From: a virus
Length of the DNA: 35,168 nucleotides
Reading direction: 5' to 3' (one strand)
IMG/VR virus record: IMGVR_UViG_3300025009_000277
Location: 1 to 35,168 of that record
The notes beneath the pieces were generated by a model that saw only the letters and a program-made list of their open reading frames with translations, did no database searches and was not told the DNA's origin. This document shows positions 1 to 9,221 of the stretch, piece after piece. How positions within the stretch are numbered: the first letter of the stretch is position 1; each line of letters begins with the position of its first letter. A program made the translations under genes and the position numbers.

Positions 1-411
1 AAATCCTATTTTTTGAAGATTGTTTATAGGAGTTGTTAGTGATCCAGTTTGAATACCTAAATTATTCTCAATCTTATTTTGTAAATTTTTAGCTGATGAT
101 AAATCCTCTTTTTGAAAACCAAAAGTTTTCTCTAAAGATTTTGGAGTAATAATTCTACCAGTTGTTTTAAGCATGTTTTCACCAACAGCTGAGGCTCCAC
201 TTAAAGTTGATAATAGACCTTTTCCCACACCCTTAACTACATCACCTGTTTTTTGAAAAAAAGTCTTTGGCTTTTCTTCTTCTTTTGGTTTTAGTGTGAT
301 TCCTTTTTGTTTAGCAAAATCTTGCAAGGAAATACCACCAGCTTTACTCATCTGTTTTAACGGCTTTAGTGTTACACCTTTTTGTTTTGCTAATTCTTCT
401 AAAGTTGGCAT
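1..411 (-). CDS. ejection-type virion protein, N-terminal part, cut by window edge
   Basis: The gene starts at an ATG at 411 (MPTLEELAKQKG) and is open to the window edge, giving 137 residues. Two short repeats of the form LAKQKGVTLKP and FAKQKGITLKP open the protein, followed by a basic, glycine-rich segment (KGVGKGLLSTLSGAS). It aligns without gaps to the first 137 residues of the protein at 33278-34924. The extreme N-termini differ, but residues from about 98 to 137 are encoded by identical DNA. It lies 8 bases downstream of the CHAP hydrolase gene. By analogy with other podoviruses the product would be packed in the head and ejected, but this is inferred from size, glycine-rich hydrophobic stretches and position. 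It may be the other allele of the right-hand gene and not a paralogue. Confidence 0.75.
   Translation of the reverse strand, partial: MPTLEELAKQKGVTLKPLKQMSKAGGISLQDFAKQKGITLKPKEEEKPKTFFQKTGDVVKGVGKGLLSTLSGASAVGENMLKTTGRIITPKSLEKTFGFQKEDLSSAKNLQNKIENNLGIQTGSLTTPINNLQKIGF
1..411. repeat. terminal direct repeat, left copy (matches 34514-34924)
   Basis: Bases 1-411 match 34514-34924 in the same orientation at a constant offset of 34,513. The first 120 bases are identical, the first mismatch is at 121 (A here, G at 34634), and mismatches become frequent beyond about 240. There are no gaps up to the start codons. This pattern fits a contig that closes on itself through a shared stretch, with two strain alleles on the far side. 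Confidence 0.85.
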
Positions 412-419
412 AAATTTTT

Positions 420-2516
420 TTATACTCTGGCATAACCAAGTATTTTACTGCTATTGATCGTATGGTATTTTACTTTTTCATCCAATCCATAATTTGAATC
501 GACAACATTCAAATCATAAGTTCCATTATTTTTTGGTATAGCATCCAAAATAATTCCAGTGTGTCCAGTGTCTTTATAATTCATAACAAATACATCACCT
601 GAATTTGGAACCTTTATAGATGAATCCACATAAGATAATTTACTAGAAAGAGAATCACCCATTTTTAGACCCGTTAATTGGTTCACAAAATGTCCACATT
701 GACCACCTTTTTCTCCGCCTTTGAAACTTTGTGTAATTACCTGAGGAAGTTCTGAACCTTTTAATGACGTGTTCAGGTCGTTGTTAAAACCTAGTATTTG
801 CTTCAACTGATCTTCTCCATAAGTTTTTACAGCGTCTTCAAAATTCATATCAGAAATTCCAGACTGTTCATAAAGAGTCTTCAAATCTTCTTCTGAAGTA
901 ATACCACTTTGAGAAACAGAACCTTGTATTCTTGTTATTAGTTCCTTTACACGCGTTAGTTCTTCTCTGAATTCCTCGGGCCCTTGAGCGTCTGGATCGA
1001 GAGTCGTCCCTCCTGCCATCATCATTCTTACATCAGCTTCGGACATTTGAGGCCCGAAGAATTTTTTGATATTTGGATCTGCTGCTAGAGTAAGCAAAGT
1101 TGTTTTAATCGTATTTGCGTATGCTCGTAAATTGGTCAATTTTGTAGCTCCAAACAATCCTTCTGCGATAGCTTCTCTCCATGTTGATCTTCCTGCTGCA
1201 TCCGCATATTTTTCAGCATTTGAGATAGCTGAATTAACTAATTCTAACTGCGCATTAGATTGAATACTTGTATCTTGATTTGTTACATCTAATCCACCGA
1301 CTTTATCCCACGATGAAGTTTCTGAATTAAATTGTCTCCAATCAGGAGATGTTGATGTGCCAAAATTTTGTACATCAGGTGTTTCAGTCTCAGTCTCTCC
1401 AATCTGTTGCACAATAATCTGGCTAGGATCAGTTACATTGTCTGGAATAAACACAAGGCTATTTCCAACAATTTTAGCATCATAGGTTCCCGATGCTGTT
1501 TCAAATCCTGGAATATCTGTTGTAGAAATGACGGGTTTACCTGTTTTTGGATCAATATAGTAGCCAATCAACTTTCCATTTGACATCTCATATTTTGCCC
1601 CAGCAGATGGCGAATTGAGGGCAAACCATGTCTGTGCTTCAAAATCACTCATCCCAGCATCTTCTAACAACTTTTGATAAGAATCTTGATCAATTTCTGA
1701 AATGCTGTAACCAGCTTTTGCGGCATTTGTTAAAACTGAAGTAGCTTTTGTTCTTTGTGCGTCTGTTTTAGCTTTTTGTTCTGCTGTGTAACGCTCTCGT
1801 TCTGTTTCATATTCAGATCGTTCCTGCTGATACCGTTGCATTTCCAGTTGATAATTTTGTTGTGATTCGTCTTCCGCAGAAGCTTGAATAGAAGCTATTT
1901 CAGCCGCACGCTCTCTTTCTCTTGCTTGAATAATGGCCTCATTTGATTCTTCGGTTCTACGCTCCATTGTTTCTTGAAAAGGTGATCCTGCAAGACCGTG
2001 AGACACAGCGATAGATGAAGTTCTTGCTGATGATGCCTCCGCTTGTTTTTGAAGCCTAGCTAAATCAGATTGATAGATTGCTTCAGTGGCATCTATCGTC
2101 GATTGTATGCGCGCTAGAGCCTCTGTACGTAAGTCTTCAAGGCTCTTTACTGCTGTGGGTGCTGTGGGTTCTGTTGGTTCGGTATAGGAGCTTGTTTCGT
2201 CTTCTGAATCATAAGTCAACTCCGGTCTTGGAGTTACAGGAGCTTCTTCTTCTAATTGCTCTTGTGATGGAACGGTCGTTGCTTTTTGTTCAGGTGATAT
2301 GGATGCAGTTGTCGAAGAAAAAGTAGGATTCGCCGTACCATAAACACGCATATTGATCTGTTCTTGCATCAACTTCTGTGTTGCTGAAGATACTTTGGTA
2401 ATGTCAGCTCCTACCGCTCCCTGATAGGCTCCTCCTTTTGCACCTGATTCAAGAAGTGCTCTTTGAGCATCCTGTTCAGCAGCGAGATTTCTTGTGTAAG
2501 TTGTTGATCTAGCCAT
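420..2516 (-). CDS. virion-associated peptidoglycan hydrolase, CHAP/NlpC-type C-terminus
   Basis: The protein has 698 residues. Residues from about 100 to 265 are charged and rich in Glu, Gln, Arg and Ala and should form long helices or coiled coils. The C-terminal ~95 residues look like a CHAP (Cys-His amidase/peptidase) domain: the likely nucleophile is Cys607 in GQCGHFVN, the likely His is His652 in DTGHTGIIL, and a polar third residue may lie in VVDSNYG. Such proteins cut peptidoglycan locally during genome entry. A helical N-terminus with an enzymatic C-terminus suits an internal or tail-tip protein of a podovirus. It sits between the lectin-type fibre gene and the ejection-type gene. 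The start at 2516 has no Shine-Dalgarno sequence, only an A/T-rich leader ending AATAT. The fold is inferred from motifs; the enzymatic role is fairly secure. Confidence 0.8.
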   Translation of the reverse strand: MARSTTYTRNLAAEQDAQRALLESGAKGGAYQGAVGADITKVSSATQKLMQEQINMRVYGTANPTFSSTTASISPEQKATTVPSQEQLEEEAPVTPRPELTYDSEDETSSYTEPTEPTAPTAVKSLEDLRTEALARIQSTIDATEAIYQSDLARLQKQAEASSARTSSIAVSHGLAGSPFQETMERRTEESNEAIIQARERERAAEIASIQASAEDESQQNYQLEMQRYQQERSEYETERERYTAEQKAKTDAQRTKATSVLTNAAKAGYSISEIDQDSYQKLLEDAGMSDFEAQTWFALNSPSAGAKYEMSNGKLIGYYIDPKTGKPVISTTDIPGFETASGTYDAKIVGNSLVFIPDNVTDPSQIIVQQIGETETETPDVQNFGTSTSPDWRQFNSETSSWDKVGGLDVTNQDTSIQSNAQLELVNSAISNAEKYADAAGRSTWREAIAEGLFGATKLTNLRAYANTIKTTLLTLAADPNIKKFFGPQMSEADVRMMMAGGTTLDPDAQGPEEFREELTRVKELITRIQGSVSQSGITSEEDLKTLYEQSGISDMNFEDAVKTYGEDQLKQILGFNNDLNTSLKGSELPQVITQSFKGGEKGGQCGHFVNQLTGLKMGDSLSSKLSYVDSSIKVPNSGDVFVMNYKDTGHTGIILDAIPKNNGTYDLNVVDSNYGLDEKVKYHTINSSKILGYARV

Positions 2517-2522
2517 ATATTT

Positions 2523-4163
2523 TTATATTTCAACAGCAAATGAAGGAACTGTTGAGGTATAATCTCCGTTATTGCCAGTGTTTCCACTTCCTCCATAACC
2601 GATCTTAATCGCAGTGGCTCCGGCAGGAAGATTGGTGTTATTAGTAGCTTTCAAAACTCCATTCACATAAAACTTTACGTCAGTTCCTCCGTTAAACTCA
2701 ATACGAAAAACATTCCAGTTAGTAAGTGTTACTCCTGTAATTGGAGTTTCCGTGTGTCCGACACCTGCGCTTGAGGTGTGGCCATACAATGCACCAGCCG
2801 CATCAACGGTGAAGCAAGCCGCATCAACCGTTTGATCATCATAGTCTGACAATACAGCCGCTCCACTTGTAAGACCAAAACCCATTTGTTCCGATCCCGT
2901 TCCACCTCTACGATGTGCGAACTCTGCAAAAACATCTTTTCCAGAATTGAACATCAAAGCCGCTCCACCGGAGGTAAATTGAAATATGTTAGCGGAAATC
3001 AAATAGTTTGGGTTGTCGCCAATGGGGATAGAGGTAACGGAAGCAGTCTTTGTCAACGTTGTTGTTGTACAGGCAGAGATAACCCAGATATTTAATCCTG
3101 TGCTGATGTCGTCGTAGGGAAGATTGAAATTCAGATATGTTTTTGGTAAGCGTGCTCCGACACCCATAAACATTGGATGGCTGTGCAATAAGTCTGCATT
3201 ACTCCCATTCGTCAGTGTTTCCGCTTCTGCCCCTGTTATATCGGTTGCACCAAAGAAAAGGGACATCTCGGAAAGAATTGCTGTGGTAGGCATGGTTGCT
3301 TGTTGTCCCACAAGTTCAAAATTCGTTCCGTCATAAATAACTGAAATATAGGACGCGGCTTCAACATCTCCATCTTCCAAGTCTTGATCATGATTTTTTT
3401 TAATTGCTTTCACACCAAGACCATTCACGTTCAAAGTGGCGGCTCCTGTATTTGCAGTGTTCACTTTCACTACAAATCCTTGCCCCGTAGCATAAGCTGT
3501 CGGAGCAGGTGTAAGAGTTATGGCATAGTCATCTACTGCTCCAGCGTCAACTCCATAATTCCATCCTGAATTTTGAATAAGTTTTGCAAGATAACTCGGC
3601 TTCACCACAAGACTTGCACCAGTTGATCCTGTATCGGTTCCGGCTAAAGCTTCCGCATAAGTGGCGAGTTCTACAATTCCTTTTACTGATTCAGTGGCAT
3701 CTGGAGCACCTGCGATAGCTAAAGCATTCGCATAGGCAATGTTACAAGCTTTGGTTGTTTCGCCCGATGTTGGTGTAGCAAGACCTGAAATGCTGTTTAC
3801 ACCCGTCAGATCAACCGAGTCAAAAGCCTCTGCTCCATTTAATCGACGGATGACACGCAATAAAGCCAAGTTGGTGATCTTTACAGACGCACCTCTTGAA
3901 TGAGCAAACTTATTTGCAGTCTTGCTTGTTACTCCGTCTACGCGCGAGACACCCCTTGTTGAAATCGTCCCAGCAGAACCAACAAGAGTCACAATCATGT
4001 GTTCCTCAGAAGCCGTACCCTCGTCTACTGTGAGATAAAATACTCCTGATAGCGTTGATCCGTCATCATCCGTGCTTCTTGAGAGCGTCAGTGATGAAGC
4101 TGTGCTACCGATTCCAGAAGCGAGAGTTGTGGAGAAATTAGCCAAAACAATAGGAATAGCCAT
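2523..4163 (-). CDS. tail fibre/spike protein with lectin-like C-terminus
   Basis: The protein has 546 residues and follows the nozzle gene by one base. The N-terminal ~100 residues (SGVFYLTVDEGTASEEHMIV) resemble virion-attachment segments of phage fibres. Residues about 160-200 contain VKGIVELATYAEALAGTDTG, a sequence type common in tail fibres. A beta-rich part follows (ATLNVNGLGVKAIKK). The last ~220 residues end with FRIEFNGGTDVKFYVNGVLKATN, typical of concanavalin/laminin-G-like jelly rolls that bind glycans. It is likely to bind a host surface polysaccharide. The receptor cannot be told from sequence. The start at 4163 lacks a Shine-Dalgarno site. Confidence 0.75.
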   Translation of the reverse strand: MAIPIVLANFSTTLASGIGSTASSLTLSRSTDDDGSTLSGVFYLTVDEGTASEEHMIVTLVGSAGTISTRGVSRVDGVTSKTANKFAHSRGASVKITNLALLRVIRRLNGAEAFDSVDLTGVNSISGLATPTSGETTKACNIAYANALAIAGAPDATESVKGIVELATYAEALAGTDTGSTGASLVVKPSYLAKLIQNSGWNYGVDAGAVDDYAITLTPAPTAYATGQGFVVKVNTANTGAATLNVNGLGVKAIKKNHDQDLEDGDVEAASYISVIYDGTNFELVGQQATMPTTAILSEMSLFFGATDITGAEAETLTNGSNADLLHSHPMFMGVGARLPKTYLNFNLPYDDISTGLNIWVISACTTTTLTKTASVTSIPIGDNPNYLISANIFQFTSGGAALMFNSGKDVFAEFAHRRGGTGSEQMGFGLTSGAAVLSDYDDQTVDAACFTVDAAGALYGHTSSAGVGHTETPITGVTLTNWNVFRIEFNGGTDVKFYVNGVLKATNNTNLPAGATAIKIGYGGSGNTGNNGDYTSTVPSFAVEI

Positions 4164-4164
4164 A

Positions 4165-6012
4165 CTAAGTTGTTGTTCTAAACTTTAAGATATTTTTCTG
4201 ACCGTATGTTTTAATATCGTTGAAATTAAATTCCGACACGGAGGCATAGCCAACATTTTTAGCTTCAAATCTTATCTTCACTTCATCAAAACGATCCGAT
4301 CTGACAAGAAACTCTCTTGTGTATTCAAAAGCCTCAATTCCTCCTCCACCTCCTCCTACCTCTAAAGAACCTACTTGTGGGCTTCCTACTAACACAGATG
4401 CTTCCGTTGAAACGTAATCACCCGTTCCCAAAATTGATCCTAAAGTTGTAAATGAGCCATCATCGTAGGCTAGTGAAACTTCAATGACTTGGTCTATCCC
4501 TATTTGACCCCTGACAGTTAATCTTTTGTACTTCTTTAATTCATCCACTTCCAGTTTTGATAATTTTCCTTCCCAATAATTTTGAGGAGCTGTTTCGTTG
4601 GAAGAAAAACCTGTAAAAGCCTGATAAACATTGTTTGTCATTGAATCGCCACACCAAAGAAAACCATTATAATTATCCATTGTATGAGCAAAATAATCCA
4701 ACTGATCAAAGGATTCATACTCTTTGTTATAAGCAAACATTCTATTGTTACTGGAACTATCTGATGTTCGACAAGCGAAAAGAAGATATTTCCCCCATTC
4801 AAAAGCAGCTGATGAATCGAAATTATAATTTTCTAAATCTACGTTGTAAGAAAAAACAGTTGGGATAACACGATTGTTTATTTTTTCCAACGTGAGGAGC
4901 TTGAACCTTGGTTCGGTTGGAGTGGTAGTGTCAATGAAATAAACCCCATCTCCTGTGGCAACAGATGCCCTCCAGTTAGATGTTCCTATATTCACTCGAT
5001 AGATTTCATTTGTTACTGTCAAATCATCTGTATCTAAAACAAAAATCCATACTGCATTTTCATGCAAACAGTAAAAATTCTGTTCGTATTGCAAAATGTT
5101 CAGCAAATCTCCTCCAATAGGTTGAGAAACAACATAACCCTGTGAAGCTGTGCGGGGAGATGAATAAGTAAAATCTGCTAAGCCTCTAATATCACTCTCT
5201 TCGTATTGATAATCCACGGTGACAGGATTAGCCGTTACCGTATTGAAAGTTACGCTATAAGCGCCTGTGACATAATTGATCGTTCCTGTTCCATCTCCAT
5301 AAAGATTCCCATTTTTGTCGTCTTGAATAGTCTGAACGGCACTATCTCGAAAAACCACATTAAATCCCGTTCTCACTCCAGTAACACTGGCCAAAGTTCC
5401 CGAGTAAACAGTTCCACCCGCGGCTCCTACTGCTTCACCTGTTACTGTTGTATAAACCGTACTGTTTTGTAAGTCTTTGTAAGAACCATACAAAGAGTTC
5501 TTATCCGTTTCCCTATTCCAAAGGTGCAGCCTGTTGTTCTGAGCCTCGATATAGCCAAGAAAATTCTTTGCGGGATTGTTCATGCTCCTATAACTGCCTG
5601 GATTTGCTATTAAAAACTTATACAATCCTGCATTTTGAGAGGATAACCACATTTGATAGCCGGCGAGCGATGTATAAATTGTCATTGAAATATCCTCTCC
5701 GTCTGCGTCTGTTCCAAGTAAATCTGTTCCTACCTCCGTCCATGTGACTGCATCGGTTGTGTAATCTAATTTTTTTCCATGGGTGCGAAATACAACCTTG
5801 TTCCCATCAACTTTTGTACAAACTTTGAGTCCTGTAATCTTTCCAGAACCGACGCTTTCGGTTCCAACTATTGAGTATCCTCCTGTAAGTTCTATCCGAT
5901 CCCCTAAAGTAAGCCAATTCAGCGACCCACTGGCAGCATTTTCTGGAATAGAAAAATCCTCTATCGAGTTTATCAAGCCTTTGTCAAAAGATTTTACCGT
6001 GAACTCGCGCAT
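4165..6012 (-). CDS. tail nozzle/stabilization protein
   Basis: The protein has 615 residues and is almost all beta-strand, with repeated blade-like segments (for example GDGVYFIDTT, LFACRTSD, FLWCGDSM) that suggest a beta-propeller as in podovirus tail nozzle proteins (T7 gp12 and P22 gp10 types). A Gly6 run lies near residue 555. It lies directly downstream of the 211-residue adaptor gene with a two-base gap, the usual adaptor-nozzle order in podoviruses. It would form the tube below the adaptor ring through which DNA leaves. The assignment rests on size, composition and position; I see no diagnostic short motif. Confidence 0.7.
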   Translation of the reverse strand: MREFTVKSFDKGLINSIEDFSIPENAASGSLNWLTLGDRIELTGGYSIVGTESVGSGKITGLKVCTKVDGNKVVFRTHGKKLDYTTDAVTWTEVGTDLLGTDADGEDISMTIYTSLAGYQMWLSSQNAGLYKFLIANPGSYRSMNNPAKNFLGYIEAQNNRLHLWNRETDKNSLYGSYKDLQNSTVYTTVTGEAVGAAGGTVYSGTLASVTGVRTGFNVVFRDSAVQTIQDDKNGNLYGDGTGTINYVTGAYSVTFNTVTANPVTVDYQYEESDIRGLADFTYSSPRTASQGYVVSQPIGGDLLNILQYEQNFYCLHENAVWIFVLDTDDLTVTNEIYRVNIGTSNWRASVATGDGVYFIDTTTPTEPRFKLLTLEKINNRVIPTVFSYNVDLENYNFDSSAAFEWGKYLLFACRTSDSSSNNRMFAYNKEYESFDQLDYFAHTMDNYNGFLWCGDSMTNNVYQAFTGFSSNETAPQNYWEGKLSKLEVDELKKYKRLTVRGQIGIDQVIEVSLAYDDGSFTTLGSILGTGDYVSTEASVLVGSPQVGSLEVGGGGGGIEAFEYTREFLVRSDRFDEVKIRFEAKNVGYASVSEFNFNDIKTYGQKNILKFRTTT

Positions 6013-6014
6013 AT

Positions 6015-6650
6015 TTAATAGACAGCTTTAGGATTTTGCCAATTTCCATAACGAGGAGAAAGGTGATTCCTTGATTTCAACTGTTCGTCCCACAAAATTG
6101 CTCTATTCAGCGTCTGACTAAACTCAAGAGACCAACGATCATCCCATGATCGTGATTTTTCCCCTGCATCGCTTGCATAATAAAGCTGTGCCATCTTGAG
6201 AGGTAAAAGATTGTGGAAAGTTGTTGGGAAACTCCATGAAGTGCTTGGAGTTATGTCATCTGAATACTTCGTGTAATAAAGGTAAACAGTCTTTGAGGAA
6301 TGATTTTGACCTGAAATATGGAAAGTATTTGCAGCAAGATTCAAAAAATAAGCGCTCGATCCATTTACTCTATTATTTCTATCGTCTAAAGCCACTTTTC
6401 TATATTCTGGGTATCCGTCGTTTTCAACTACGCGTAAGTCGAGTGAGAAATTGGTCGGTAACGATCCAAGAGAAGTTGAGTAGCTATAACCACTTGGAAC
6501 ACTATAAGATTGCTCATATTTTAGAATTTCCCACGGTCTCATTGCTTCAACCTCATTCTTTGCATCATTTAGAAGTTGCATTGAGTAGGTGGCATCTAAA
6601 ACATCATTGGTCATCGAGGCAAATTTTGAAAGTATCTCGGCACCTGTCAT
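6015..6650 (-). CDS. head-tail adaptor protein
   Basis: The protein has 211 residues. A helical N-terminus (TGAEILSKFASMTNDVLDATYSMQLLNDAKNEV) is followed by MRPWEIL, a central beta part, and a helical C-terminus (LLPLKMAQLYYASDAGEKSRSWDDRWSLEF). This helix-beta-helix plan, the 'RPWE' type segment and the position just before the nozzle gene match adaptor proteins such as T7 gp11 and related podoviral gp4-like connectors. It would dock as a ring under the portal. The start at 6650 has no Shine-Dalgarno site. Position in the tail operon supports the call more than sequence does. Confidence 0.7.
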   Translation of the reverse strand: MTGAEILSKFASMTNDVLDATYSMQLLNDAKNEVEAMRPWEILKYEQSYSVPSGYSYSTSLGSLPTNFSLDLRVVENDGYPEYRKVALDDRNNRVNGSSAYFLNLAANTFHISGQNHSSKTVYLYYTKYSDDITPSTSWSFPTTFHNLLPLKMAQLYYASDAGEKSRSWDDRWSLEFSQTLNRAILWDEQLKSRNHLSPRYGNWQNPKAVY

Positions 6651-6673
6651 ATAAATTGATAATTAGCTTATCC

Positions 6674-6693
6674 CAGAGGCCATAAAGCCTCTG
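6674..6693 (-). other. hairpin between fibre and adaptor genes
   Basis: CAGAGGC at 6674-6680 and GCCTCTG at 6687-6693 form a perfect 7-bp stem with a 6-base loop, in the 59-base gap between the repeat-rich fibre gene and the adaptor gene. No T-run follows on the minus strand, so it is more likely an RNA-processing or mRNA-stability element than a strong terminator. Confidence 0.5.
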
Positions 6694-6709
6694 AAGAAAC
6701 CAATTATGG

Positions 6710-9121
6710 TTAGCTGATACTGTGAGCGAGAGAAGGTGTGCTGTGTGTGTGACCTGCGTCTGTTGCTGTGAGACCGGTAGCACCGTGAGTGTGAGCTCCA
6801 CCTGTGTGAGTGTGTCCTGCGTCAGTAGCAGTTACACTCGTTACGTTGTGAGTGTGACCTGCATCTGTAGCTGTCACGCTTGTTACGTTGTGAGTGTGTC
6901 CTGCATCGGTCGCAGTGAGACCGGTAGCACCATGAGTATGTGCTCCACCTGTATGTGTGTGTCCTGCATCTGTTGCAGTAGCACTTGTCAAGTTGTGAGT
7001 GTGTCCTGCATCGGTAGCAGTGAGACCGGTAGCACCGTGAGTGTGAGCTCCACCTGTGTGAGTGTGACCTGCATCTGTAGCAGTTACACTCGTTACGTTG
7101 TGAGTGTGACCTGCATCTGTAGCAGTTACACTCGTTACGTTGTGAGTGTGTCCTGCATCGGTCGCAGTGAGACCGGTAGAACCGTGTTTATGTGTCTTCT
7201 CCACAGGAACCATCCAGAAATAGACTCTTGATGCATTAGGAACGTTGGTTGGTGTAAAAGCGTGAAGCGCACCATCAAAAACTACATTCTCGCTTGTACC
7301 TCCAATCGTTACAACCCCGACAGCATCTGCCATAACTTCTGTTACTCCTAGCTTATTTCCAACACCAACTTCGGCCGTATGACCTGCACCACCGCCACCA
7401 GGAGTTTGAATTGCCAACGAGGTTACAGTTTTGAAAATCTTTGTTCCAACAACCGTCGAGCCTGGATTGTCGGCAATGACTTCATTAGCAGCGGCATCAA
7501 ATTGATCAGTACCAGCTACTGTTATATCCCCTCCGGCCCATGAAGCTCCGAAAGCAATTTGAACATTGCGAGGAAAATCAGGGTTAGTTAAACCTGTGGT
7601 AATTGGGGAAGCGGCGTTGTCCTCAAAAGAAGCGTGAACAGAAACTGTTTCTGCTGCAATTGGTTGGAAAATAGAACCAACTGCAACAATTTTGAGAGTA
7701 GTCTCGGCTGTATCACCTCCCATTGAGATAGAAGCTACGCCACTGTCAGCATTACCTCCAACAGAGATAGAAGCTACGCCACTATCTGCATTACCTCCAA
7801 CAGAGATTGAAGCAGTACCAGAAGCAGAAGCAACTGCACCATCCGAGGCTGTATCACCTCCCATTGAGATTGAAGCAACGCCACTATCTGCATTACCTCC
7901 AACAGAGATTGAAGCAGTACCAGAAGCAGAAGCAACTGCACCATCCGAGGCTGTATCACCTCCCATTGAGATTGAAGCAACGCCACTGTCGGCGTTACCT
8001 CCAACTGAGATGGAAGCTACACCACTGTCAGCATTACCTCCAACAGAGATAGAAGCAGTACCAGAAGCAGAAGCAACAGCGCCATCAGAGGCAGTGTTAC
8101 CTCCAACAGAGATAGAAGCTGTGTTAGAACCTGTATTATCAGCTCCATGCGTTCCAATTGTAAATCCTACCGCACCTGATAAAACAGATGCCGGTTGAAA
8201 ATAAGATGATCCTACTTTCTTTACGTCCGCGATTGAAGGCCAAAAATCAATTTCACCAACTGTGGCTGAAACAACTTTGACTGTTCCAACCTGTTGGACA
8301 ACCTGATCGGCTCCTGTTGGGGCTGCATAAGTAAATCCACCTGCTGTCGCGGCATCAAGATACACCGCATCACCGATGGTACGACCATTAGTATTTAATG
8401 AGCTAACGAGCGCAAACTCATAAACATTTCCACTTGTGTTGATCTCAATCTGATTCATTACAACGTGAGTAGCGGGAATGTTTGCATCAGCATCTGCTTT
8501 GACAACAGTGATACCACTTGTACCAACAAAACTAGAGAGATAAACAAGAGTTCCTGGAGTTAGAGCACCTCCAGTATTGTTGAAAATGGTTACTCCGTGT
8601 GCAATCATCCCACCAGTTTCTTGAATCAGACCAGCACCGACCACATCTGCATTGAGCATTGCTTTGGTAACTTTATCTGTTCCAATGGCCGTGACACCAA
8701 GATTGGTCATCGTAATGTCTCCTGAAAGAGCTGCAATCGTGGCGGTCACTCCATTACCTATTGCCAGTCCACCGTCGGTATTTCCAATATCCAATTCGGT
8801 TGATTGACCGGCATTGTCACCAATAAGAATATTCCCTGTTGCCAGGTTAATTTCAGCGGCGGTGACATCACCTATCAAATTGAAAGAAGCTGAATCAGAT
8901 GTGCCTTGATTTTCGTACAAAGCTTTTGTTCCAGGTGCAGCATCGGTTTTGACAAAAATTGAACCTTTTGCAAAACCACTTTCTGCACCAGGAATAGTGG
9001 TTCCTTCTGAGCGAGTAATTTTTCCGTGAATATCAATATCGGTAAGGAAGATCGGATTCCCATTTGCCAATATATATGTATCGTATCCGTGTCTAAGTGC
9101 TCGATTGAATTTCTTTGCCAT
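6710..9121 (-). CDS. repeat-rich tail fibre or head-fibre protein with His-X-His repeats
   Basis: The protein has 803 residues in several parts. The N-terminal ~100 residues (MAKKFNRALRHGYDTYILANGNPIFLTDIDIHG, then GSIFVKTDAAPGTKALYENQG) resemble attachment domains of phage structural proteins. The middle has nine copies of SIS(V/M)GG in two alternating unit types, with ADSGVA or TASDGAVASASGTA in between. The C-terminus has about 13 His-X-His motifs in units such as TATDAGHTHN and TGGAHTHG. In T4 gp12, His-X-His motifs line a trimer and bind metal ions, so this part may be a metal-stabilised trimeric shaft. The gene lies between the capsid and adaptor genes, a place also used for head fibres. 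The start at 9121 is preceded by ACAAAAAAAT with no Shine-Dalgarno site. Confidence 0.7.
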   Translation of the reverse strand: MAKKFNRALRHGYDTYILANGNPIFLTDIDIHGKITRSEGTTIPGAESGFAKGSIFVKTDAAPGTKALYENQGTSDSASFNLIGDVTAAEINLATGNILIGDNAGQSTELDIGNTDGGLAIGNGVTATIAALSGDITMTNLGVTAIGTDKVTKAMLNADVVGAGLIQETGGMIAHGVTIFNNTGGALTPGTLVYLSSFVGTSGITVVKADADANIPATHVVMNQIEINTSGNVYEFALVSSLNTNGRTIGDAVYLDAATAGGFTYAAPTGADQVVQQVGTVKVVSATVGEIDFWPSIADVKKVGSSYFQPASVLSGAVGFTIGTHGADNTGSNTASISVGGNTASDGAVASASGTASISVGGNADSGVASISVGGNADSGVASISMGGDTASDGAVASASGTASISVGGNADSGVASISMGGDTASDGAVASASGTASISVGGNADSGVASISVGGNADSGVASISMGGDTAETTLKIVAVGSIFQPIAAETVSVHASFEDNAASPITTGLTNPDFPRNVQIAFGASWAGGDITVAGTDQFDAAANEVIADNPGSTVVGTKIFKTVTSLAIQTPGGGGAGHTAEVGVGNKLGVTEVMADAVGVVTIGGTSENVVFDGALHAFTPTNVPNASRVYFWMVPVEKTHKHGSTGLTATDAGHTHNVTSVTATDAGHTHNVTSVTATDAGHTHTGGAHTHGATGLTATDAGHTHNLTSATATDAGHTHTGGAHTHGATGLTATDAGHTHNVTSVTATDAGHTHNVTSVTATDAGHTHTGGAHTHGATGLTATDAGHTHSTPSLAHSIS
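6740..7190. repeat. tandem coding repeats for His-X-His units
   Basis: About 13 units of roughly 30-48 bp encode TATDAGHTHN, TGGAHTHG and GATGL-type segments. They are arranged in higher-order blocks: the order GHTHN, GHTHN, GHTHT, AHTHG recurs. Many units are identical at DNA level while others carry only synonymous changes, a sign of duplication and recombination within the tract. Confidence 0.85.
7715..8125. repeat. tandem coding repeats for SIS(V/M)GG units
   Basis: Nine units encode SISVGG or SISMGG. Short spacers (NADSGVA) alternate with long spacers (TASDGAVASASGTA). The repeated bases, such as CCTCCAACAGAGATAGAAGC, are nearly identical between units. Copy number could easily change by slippage or recombination. 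Confidence 0.85.
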
Positions 9122-9138
9122 ATTTTTTTGTCTCTTTG

Positions 9139-9186
9139 CCCGTTTTTAACGGAGAGAGTGAGTGAGGGGAGACTTGTAATCTCCCC
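9139..9186 (-). other. two hairpins between capsid and fibre genes
   Basis: In the 100-base gap downstream of the capsid gene, CCGTT at 9140-9144 pairs with AACGG at 9148-9152, flanked by CTCT/AGAG. GGGGAGA at 9166-9172 pairs with TCTCCCC at 9180-9186. Neither is followed by a T-run on the minus strand. They may set mRNA stability or partial termination after the highly expressed capsid gene. Confidence 0.45.
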
Positions 9187-9221
9187 CACCCCACTTACCT
9201 GAATTAAAACTTCATCTCTAA

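Noticed and set aside
6722-7231. Plus-strand reading frame of 169 codons rich in Cys, Ser and Val
   Set aside because: It is the reverse reading of the His-X-His repeat tract; its regularity comes from the repeats on the other strand.
7692-8198. Plus-strand reading frame of 168 codons with Pro-Pro-Ile-Glu repeats
   Set aside because: It is a shadow of the SIS(V/M)GG repeats of the minus-strand fibre gene.
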